Below the pieces are notes generated by a model. The model did not search any database and was not told where the DNA came from. It saw only the letters and a list, made by a program, of their open reading frames with translations. From the NCBI GenBank assembly GCA_937965895.1, contig CALCKS010000033.1:1-37417 (forward strand): a stretch of 37,417 bases of DNA. The letters are read 5' to 3'. The stretch is from an uncultured Campylobacter sp. (GTDB taxonomy: Bacteria; Campylobacterota; Campylobacteria; Campylobacterales; Campylobacteraceae). Both the position numbers and the translations under genes were made by a program. Below, piece by piece: positions 33,057 to 37,417 of the stretch (position 1 is the first letter of the stretch; each line of letters begins with the position of its first letter).

Positions 33057-33599
33057 TTAAATCCTTGTCTTTAATACTTTAAAATATTTTTGTAATAATG
33101 AGGTTATAGAATATATTTTACCATCTAACATTTTTATCATCTTTTCAAAATTTGAAAAATTTATATTCACATTTTGATCTCTATTTCTGATAGCTGCAAG
33201 TAAAGCACTTAAATTTCGCCCAACTTTGTTTAGAGAATTTACAGCAAACGTTAAATCTTTCATCTCTATATTATTAAAGAAATTTTCTTGATACATAGAA
33301 TTAAGCAATCTAAATCTAACCTCTTTCGCTACTGATTTAAATCCATGGCATTCGGCTTCTTTCTTTAACAAATTTACTTCACTATCTGTTAATTTTATTC
33401 TTATTATATGTGTTTCTTTTTCTATAGGGGAGGCGTCTATTCTATTAAAATTTATCTCTTTATCATCTCCATCAACAATGTATGATAAAATATCATTCAA
33501 GATACGATCTATACTTTTAACTTTCATTTTATCTTTATATCTTGATAAAAAATCATAATTAGATTTATCTAATCTAAATGAGCGTTTTATTTTTTCCAT
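33057..33599 (-). CDS. mobC: MobC-like relaxosome accessory protein
   Basis: A 180-residue protein with the MobC pattern: RIKLTDSEVNLLKKEAECHGF (RHH-like strand and helix), KEVRFRLL, then the FAVNSLNKVGRNLSALL segment typical of MobC C-termini. A second RHH-like piece at the N-terminus (KRSFRLDKSNYDFLSRYKD) makes it longer than usual (about 110-130). MobC binds near nic and helps the relaxase open the strands. ATG 33599 follows AAGGAA and lies 32 bp from the oriT inverted repeat. Confidence 0.83.
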   Translation of the reverse strand: MEKIKRSFRLDKSNYDFLSRYKDKMKVKSIDRILNDILSYIVDGDDKEINFNRIDASPIEKETHIIRIKLTDSEVNLLKKEAECHGFKSVAKEVRFRLLNSMYQENFFNNIEMKDLTFAVNSLNKVGRNLSALLAAIRNRDQNVNINFSNFEKMIKMLDGKIYSITSLLQKYFKVLKTRI

Positions 33600-33631
33600 A
33601 TATGTTCCTTATTGTGAGCCTCGCAGAGAAT

Positions 33632-33681
33632 GCTTTTTTGTTATTTTTGGGTGGCAAAAAGATAACAAAAAAGCTATCCTG
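33632..33681 (+). other. oriT: Probable oriT with IncP-like nic site
   Basis: A perfect 13-bp inverted repeat (GCTTTTTTGTTAT at 33632-33644; complement at 33662-33674) is immediately followed by TATCCTG at 33675-33681. TATCCTG is the conserved core of nic in RP4/MOBP-type origins, cut after the G, and in RP4 an inverted repeat also lies just 5' of nic. Location upstream of the mobC-relaxase operon is the normal one. If the top strand is nicked at 33681/33682, DNA to the right would enter the recipient first. Confidence 0.75.
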
Positions 33682-33739
33682 TAATTCATCAATTCTCTAG
33701 TTAGAATTATATCAACGTATCCTTTAAATTTTCTAAATA

Positions 33740-33786
33740 AATTTGCATCATTACTTATATTTATTTAAGATAAGTATGATATAATC
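33740..33786 (+). promoter_or_regulatory. Promoter of the leading-region genes
   Basis: A consensus TATAAT (33781-33786) within GATATAATCC lies about 27 nt upstream of the first rightward gene. T-rich periodic tracts replace a -35 box, as in Campylobacter promoters. No regular 5-bp array is present, so this unit seems outside the array-controlled set. Confidence 0.5.
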
Positions 33787-33812
33787 CTCTCATCAAAATA
33801 AAGGAGAAAAAA

Positions 33813-34043
33813 ATGACTGAATATGATGCCAAAATTAAGGAATATAGAAAAAAAATTTCCGAACTGCAACAAAAGAAAAAGGAAATTCTTGTAAAAAAGA
33901 ATTCAAAATTTGCAGAGCTTTTATACAATTTAATGCAAGATGAAAATTTCTATTCTGATTTTTTAAAACTGCTAGAAAAATATAAAGCAAAAGAGATTTT
34001 AGAAACTTTAGAAAAAACACAAATAGGAGATAAAAATGTATGA
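33813..34043 (+). CDS. Small coiled-coil protein
   Basis: A 76-residue charged protein after AAGGAG. Residues 5-30 (KIKEYRKKISELQQKKKEIL) form a clear coiled coil; the rest is helical and lysine-rich. No family recognised. Its end overlaps the next gene by 8 bp, so the two are co-translated. It is the first gene to enter the recipient if the oriT orientation is right. Confidence 0.65.
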   Translation: MTEYDAKIKEYRKKISELQQKKKEILVKKNSKFAELLYNLMQDENFYSDFLKLLEKYKAKEILETLEKTQIGDKNV

Positions 34044-34443
34044 TGAGAAATTTCCTGCCGCTATAGTAAAAGCACAGGTGGATATAATAAATGTTTTTTT
34101 GGTTTTTGCATCTATTGCATTTATAGTTGGAATATTATTATTAATTTTTAATAAAGAAAAAAGATGGCTTGGTATTCCCTTAATAATTCTGCCAAGTATA
34201 GGATTTTATATGGTAATAATAGGAAATGAAGACATTAAAAATAAACTCAGCGATCCCATAAAATCACTATTTGAATTTTTTTATAATAATAGTTCAACAT
34301 TAGTTTTTATTTTATCTATCGCCTTGATAATATTTTTGTTTATAATATTGCCTTTTTTTAGTAAAGGTAAAAAGGGAAACGCAGGTTTTGGAAGCGGTTT
34401 ATTTTTGGGATGGTTATTATTCGGTGGCGATAGCGATGATTAA
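34036..34443 (+). CDS. Small three-helix membrane protein
   Basis: A 135-residue membrane protein with three hydrophobic segments (about residues 18-40, 46-63 and 87-110) and a glycine-rich, acidic tail (GLFLGWLLFGGDSDD). ATG lies inside the previous gene, with AGGAGA upstream. Function unknown. A 16-codon ORF lies between it and the next gene (34435-34485); it is too short to call. Confidence 0.65.
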   Translation: MYDEKFPAAIVKAQVDIINVFLVFASIAFIVGILLLIFNKEKRWLGIPLIILPSIGFYMVIIGNEDIKNKLSDPIKSLFEFFYNNSSTLVFILSIALIIFLFIILPFFSKGKKGNAGFGSGLFLGWLLFGGDSDD

Positions 34444-34485
34444 AAGGAAATTGACGAAAGAAGAAGATAAAGCAAAGAGTGAATA

Positions 34486-34974
34486 ATGGAAAATTATACA
34501 GAAATCAAAAATTTTTTACTAAGTAAAACATTTCAAGTTTATATAGCCATACTTAGCACTCTATGTTTTGTTCTACCTCTCAATATTTATTTTTTAAATC
34601 TGAATATCGTAAACGTAAATTTTGTATTTGCCGGCGCAATATTTGTAGCGATCAGCGCGGCCATTATTTTTAAAATTTTAAAGTGGTGTGAGTATGATAA
34701 AAAATGGTTAAGCATAGCAGCTCGTATTATCTCCGGCATTTGCCTAGGTTTTATCTTTTATGTAGTTTGGATCAGCGCATCTGTAAAATTCGCTGATCAC
34801 ATAGAAATCACAAATGGTAAAATGACGCGATATTATTATCGAGGCGAAGTGTATCATACTGATCATAATGAAGCCGGTGCCGTTTGGTATGGTGGCGATA
34901 AAAATAACTATAGGGTAACGTTTGTGTATACCGATGGTAAAAAGGTTACGTATGTTAACGGCAAAAAGATATAA
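34486..34974 (+). CDS. Membrane protein with small C-terminal domain
   Basis: A 162-residue protein with three hydrophobic segments (about residues 17-37, 43-63 and 79-100), then a 60-residue polar domain, probably periplasmic, rich in Tyr and Gly (ITNGKMTRYYYRGEVYHTDHNE). The ribosome site is weak (AAAGAGTG), hinting at coupling to upstream translation. No family recognised. Confidence 0.65.
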   Translation: MENYTEIKNFLLSKTFQVYIAILSTLCFVLPLNIYFLNLNIVNVNFVFAGAIFVAISAAIIFKILKWCEYDKKWLSIAARIISGICLGFIFYVVWISASVKFADHIEITNGKMTRYYYRGEVYHTDHNEAGAVWYGGDKNNYRVTFVYTDGKKVTYVNGKKI

Positions 34975-34995
34975 ATTTCAAATAAAGAGAGGAAA

Positions 34996-35358
34996 ATGAA
35001 ATACTTGCTATTAGACGAATATTTTACAATTGATGAAACAGGTGCTTTTAATAGGTATCCCGATAACTACCCGGAACAAATACAAATGCTGAGAAAAGTA
35101 GGTAAACCAACACTCGCTTTAATACATCAAGACCTTGAAGAACCCAACAAAAAAGCATACGTTGTAAGGAAACAAAGGCTTAAACACAATGAAAGAATAG
35201 TAAAGGTCATCGATACAAATGTGATGATAGGTCTAAAAAAAGAGTATGGTAGCTTTATTCTTAAGGGCAACTTAGCAGAATTTGAAAATATGAACTATAT
35301 TATCACGGACGAACTATTTTCAAAAATTATTAGGAAACAAAGGATATTTAAAAAATAG
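34996..35358 (+). CDS. Hypothetical soluble protein
   Basis: A 120-residue soluble protein after AGAGAGGAAA, last of the rightward leading-region group. The N-terminus (KYLLLDEYFTIDETGAFNRYPD) and a central VIDTNVMIGLKKEYGS are distinctive, but I cannot place it. The charge is basic overall. A gap of more than 400 bp with a large hairpin follows. Confidence 0.6.
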   Translation: MKYLLLDEYFTIDETGAFNRYPDNYPEQIQMLRKVGKPTLALIHQDLEEPNKKAYVVRKQRLKHNERIVKVIDTNVMIGLKKEYGSFILKGNLAEFENMNYIITDELFSKIIRKQRIFKK

Positions 35359-35769
35359 CCAATGAAAATAATGGTTTTCAATAGATAAAGATCTACGATG
35401 CCTATTTTTGGGCTTTTCGTAAAAAGCATTCTATCAAATTTAAGTTTTCAAAGCTTAAAATGTCAAATTTAGCTTAAGAATTCACTAGAATTTAGCAAAA
35501 TTTTAGTGAATTCTTAAATTACCAAGCGCAGCAGCAAAAATATAAAGTAGTATAGATAAAAGTATTCCAATTAGTATTGACTTTTATCCTACTTTACTGT
35601 ATGGTAGATGAGATGGCGGACTGAATACAACGAGCAGTTAAAAATACTGGTCATCAGAATAGGGCATAGAAAAAACGTTTATGAAAATCTTTAGAAGCTG
35701 CGGCATTTGCACCACCATGAGGGTCGTAGAGAGCGCCAATATCTTTATAAGCGACTGATAGGAAATGAA
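35359..35769. other. Gene-poor gap with large hairpin
   Basis: About 410 bp with no convincing gene. It holds the hairpin at 35474-35517 and, to its right, DNA slightly richer in GC than the surroundings. On the minus strand, about 35661-35755 reads open (SVAYKDIGALYDPHGGANAAASKDF), which may be a gene remnant, though I cannot identify it. No array or palindrome of the two plasmid-wide families is present. Confidence 0.5.
35474..35517. repeat. 44-nt near-perfect hairpin
   Basis: Outer arms TTAAGAATTCACTA (35474-35487) and its exact complement (35504-35517) continue inward with six further pairs, one of them G-T, leaving a 4-nt loop: a 20-bp stem. It contains two GAATTC sites. No T-run follows, so it is not a textbook terminator. 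Possible roles are a single-strand signal in the leading region, a cruciform, or a bidirectional terminator. Confidence 0.7.
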
Positions 35770-36012
35770 ATGATGAACACGACTACTGAAGAATTTCTAA
35801 TCAAAGAGATAAGGCAGTCAAAAAGATTTATAGTTGGTTTTGGTATACCTATAATTGTTAGTTTGATATACAACTGGGATAATAACGCAAGTCTGCTTGG
35901 TCTTATCTTTCCATGCATTATCGAAGCTATTCTAATAATCGCTTGGCGAGACAATGTTAAAGGGCTTAAACAATACAGAAAGCAACTCGAGAAAGAGTTA
36001 AAAAATCTATAA
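35770..36012 (+). CDS. Small two-helix membrane protein
   Basis: An 80-residue protein starting at MMNTTTEEF (ATG 35770, after ATAGGA); the longer ORF from 35707 has no ribosome site. Two hydrophobic segments (about residues 18-35 and 40-60) form a hairpin, followed by a basic amphipathic tail (KGLKQYRKQLEKELKNL). Function unknown; it resembles many small plasmid or toxin-like membrane proteins only in shape. Confidence 0.5.
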   Translation: MMNTTTEEFLIKEIRQSKRFIVGFGIPIIVSLIYNWDNNASLLGLIFPCIIEAILIIAWRDNVKGLKQYRKQLEKELKNL

Positions 36013-36073
36013 TTTGTTACAAGCCTTTCGAAATAGAAGTTAAAAGAAATTACATTACTGCTTGATCATCTTT

Positions 36074-36814
36074 TTAAAAATCTGGATCCATATCCGGATC
36101 TATTTCATTCTCATTCTTTGGAAAAACTGAGGACAGCATATCCAGATGCTCAAGCAATTCCTGCTTTACGTAACCGTTTTGCATAGGGTCTAATTGGACT
36201 ATTATGCCTTCTTTTCTAGCTAGTTTAATTGCTGGAATAAAATCGCTATCTGCTGTGATTAGAATGATTTTTTCAACCTGCTTTTTATTGGCTAAAGTTG
36301 CCATATCTAAGCCGATTTTCATATCTACACCCTTTTGTTTTATGTCTAGAGTGAAATCCTCATCTTTTAAGTCCTCGAGCTTAATTTTTCCGCTTAAGAG
36401 ATTTTTTAAGGTTGTATAGCTTTTAAATTTCCATTGTATAAAATTTGCATCAAAATATCCCAATCTAACAGAACAATAAGGTTGTTTTTTTAAGCACAAT
36501 AAAAGTTCTTGTCTAAATTTAAAGGTTTGAGTATTTTTTAAATTTAATTGTTTTTTACTTACCGGTAAGGTTGTTTCGTTTTCTAGAGGTTCACAATCGT
36601 AAATAAATATTCTGTATATATAATCATTATTTTTTAAAACAGATTTATATACATAGTCTTTTAGACGTTTTGCCATATTTTGTGGATCAGAAATATCAAA
36701 CATTGTTCTATAGCGTTTTAAGAAAAAAGATAGATCTACTAACACAGCGGTTTTCAATGGTTTAAAAATCGAGCTGTAAGGTGTTGTTTTTCTACCCAAA
36801 AGTTCTTGTTGCAT
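36074..36814 (-). CDS. NYN-domain (PIN-like) putative ribonuclease
   Basis: A 246-residue protein of the NYN/LabA-like family. The metal-binding acidic residues appear in order: Asp27 (AVLVDLSFF), Asp164 and Asp170 (GVDMKIGLD), and Asp189/Asp191 (ITADSDFIPAI). NYN proteins are PIN-fold nucleases, usually acting on RNA. ATG 36814 follows AAGGAG. It converges on the 80-residue membrane gene and borders the origin. The C-terminus is acidic (ENEIDPDMDPDF). A defence, toxin or RNA-control role is possible; nothing here decides it. Confidence 0.83.
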   Translation of the reverse strand: MQQELLGRKTTPYSSIFKPLKTAVLVDLSFFLKRYRTMFDISDPQNMAKRLKDYVYKSVLKNNDYIYRIFIYDCEPLENETTLPVSKKQLNLKNTQTFKFRQELLLCLKKQPYCSVRLGYFDANFIQWKFKSYTTLKNLLSGKIKLEDLKDEDFTLDIKQKGVDMKIGLDMATLANKKQVEKIILITADSDFIPAIKLARKEGIIVQLDPMQNGYVKQELLEHLDMLSSVFPKNENEIDPDMDPDF

Positions 36815-36855
36815 AATATGCTCCTTATAATAAAAGTATTAATTTTGTGGTAAAA

Positions 36856-36900
36856 GTGTCAGGACGCTTCCTCAACAATAGTATGAGACGTCCTTAACAC
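36856..36900. repeat. Interrupted inverted repeat upstream of NYN gene
   Basis: GTGT-C-AGGACG (36856-36866) faces CGTCCT-TA-ACAC (36889-36900) across 22 bp. It lies 42 bp upstream of the NYN gene start, where an operator would be expected, and is more GC-rich than the surroundings. It could be a regulator-binding site or a short RNA hairpin. Confidence 0.45.
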
Positions 36901-37078
36901 ATAAATTTCGTAATCGATTATAGCTTTTTTCAGTTTTTTTGTCAATAATACTATTTTCTTTTACTTGTCTATTCTTGAAAGGTTGTTGTAATAACCAGAA
37001 ACTTTTTATGATAATTTTTATTAAAAATTTAAACTTGATTTTTCAATTTTTCTCGACAAAAAATTTCAGCGGCAGCGT

Positions 37079-37110
37079 TTAAATTTATTATATAAATTTA
37101 TTATATTATT
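37079..37110. other. AT-rich unwinding region of origin
   Basis: Thirty-two bases of pure A/T with a tandem AAATTTATTATAT-type repeat (start near 37081, again near 37094), next to the DnaA boxes and iterons. AT-rich direct repeats of this kind are where iteron origins melt. The surrounding 36901-37078 is AT-rich DNA in which I see no gene. Confidence 0.55.
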
Positions 37111-37116
37111 AGGGGG

Positions 37117-37140
37117 TGTGAATAACTTAAGCTATTCACA
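37117..37140. other. DnaA-box palindrome
   Basis: TGTGAATAA (37117-37125) is the exact complement of the DnaA consensus TTATTCACA. The facing CTATTCACA (37132-37140) differs from it by one base. Together they form a 24-bp palindrome with a single mismatched pair. Position between the AT-rich stretch and the iterons is standard for DnaA-assisted iteron plasmids. Confidence 0.65.
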
Positions 37141-37192
37141 TGTTCTTTATTCGATTTTATGGTAATTTTAAACGTGTATTCACGCAGAAAAT

Positions 37193-37279
37193 TTTCGGGG
37201 GTTTTAGGTGAGCATTTCGGGGGTTTTGAGTGAGTTCGTCGGGGGTTTTAGGTGAGCATTTCGGGGGTTTTAGGTGAGT
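37193..37279 (+). repeat. oriV: Four 22-bp iterons (replication origin)
   Basis: The core CGGGGGTTTTAGGTGAG starts at 37196, 37218, 37240 and 37262, exactly 22 bp apart (two helical turns). Copies 1, 3 and 4 are identical over the core; copy 2 has GAGTGAG in place of AGGTGAG. These are the binding sites for the Rep_3 initiator encoded at 215-1663 across the circular junction. The remaining bases to 37417 are AT-rich and contain nothing I can assign. Confidence 0.85.
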
Positions 37280-37417
37280 AGCTTTAATATATATTATCAA
37301 TTTGTTATGCCGTCAAATTTGTATTTTGCCAAAAAAACATATCAAAAACCTTTAAATTTGAGTCTAGATACAAAAATTTTCTGCCTCCTGCTTCGATCCG
37401 GGTTCAAATTTATGGCC

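Noticed and set aside
33600..33812. 5-bp array near oriT
   Set aside because: TTTATTTAAGATAAG-like text is AT-rich but does not hold a 5-bp phase for more than two units.
35661..35755. Open minus-strand stretch resembling a protein fragment
   Set aside because: Too short, with no start and no family match by eye; recorded only as a possible remnant in the gap entry.
35707..35769. Longer start for the two-helix membrane protein (MHHHEGRRERQ...)
   Set aside because: No ribosome site before 35707, and the extra residues look like non-coding DNA; ATG 35770 has ATAGGA upstream.
37150..37175. TTTTATGGTAATTTTAAA-like text reminiscent of Campylobacter CRISPR repeats
   Set aside because: A single copy with no regularly spaced repeats or spacers.
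37385..37417. Possible tRNA 3' end: GGTTCAAAT resembles a T-loop
   Set aside because: No acceptor, D or anticodon stem can be drawn in the flanking DNA, and none is formed across the join to position 1.

Overview
The window reads as a complete or near-complete conjugative plasmid of about 37 kb from a Campylobacter-like epsilonproteobacterium. The DNA is AT-rich, ribosome binding sites are AAGGAG-type, -10 boxes are TATAAT-like without a clear -35, and the gene order virB2, virB3-virB4 fusion, virB5 to virB11, virD4, then Cag12-like and TrbM genes matches, from memory, the cmg/cpp conjugation region of Campylobacter plasmids such as pTet. The host species cannot be named from this. No rRNA, tRNA, CRISPR array, insertion sequence or antibiotic-resistance gene was seen. 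Iterons at the right end and inverted iteron-like units at the left end suggest that the replicon is circular and was opened inside its origin.

Layout. (1) Origin and initiator: an AT-rich stretch, a DnaA-box palindrome and four 22-bp iterons at 37079-37279, inverted iteron-like units at 4-32, and a Rep_3-type initiator at 215-1663. (2) Two small unknown genes and an EexN-type entry-exclusion lipoprotein, 1748-2888. (3) A compact type IV secretion operon, 3042-14279 (virB2 to virD4), running on through accessory genes to 17270. (4) DNA-processing genes: topoisomerase III, a small unknown, and SSB, 17327-20398. (5) An unknown gene, then an epsilon/zeta-like toxin-antitoxin pair, a VirB1 transglycosylase, a Toprim primase and a small ribbon-helix-helix (RHH) protein, 20482-24309. 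(6) A 2075-residue methylase-helicase, 24479-30706, whose first third of a kilobase to 0.87 kb is overprinted by a second, well-started ORF at 24582-25346. (7) On the minus strand, a ParA-like ATPase with a two-domain RHH partner (30744-31734), then a relaxase and MobC (31815-33599). (8) An oriT with an IncP/MOBP-like nic site, about 33632-33681. (9) The inferred leading region, 33813-36814: a coiled-coil protein, three small membrane proteins, an unknown, a large DNA hairpin and a NYN-domain nuclease.

How it works together. The initiator, iterons and DnaA boxes replicate the plasmid. MobC and the relaxase nick oriT, VirD4 couples the relaxosome to the VirB channel, and topoisomerase, SSB, primase and methylase-helicase serve transfer or establishment. 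ParA/RHH and the zeta-like toxin support maintenance.

The most unusual signals are non-coding. Seven intergenic arrays of 7 to 12 phased 5-bp units (consensus close to TTAAG/GTAAA/TTATC) each abut a -10 box, six upstream of genes all around the plasmid, including the parA/RHH operon itself. A separate 21-bp palindrome, TTAATATT-N5-AATATTAA, occurs exactly three times, before rep, virB2 and the methylase-helicase. I infer a plasmid-wide regulatory circuit, possibly joined to partition, with the tandem-RHH protein as the leading candidate binder of the 5-bp arrays.
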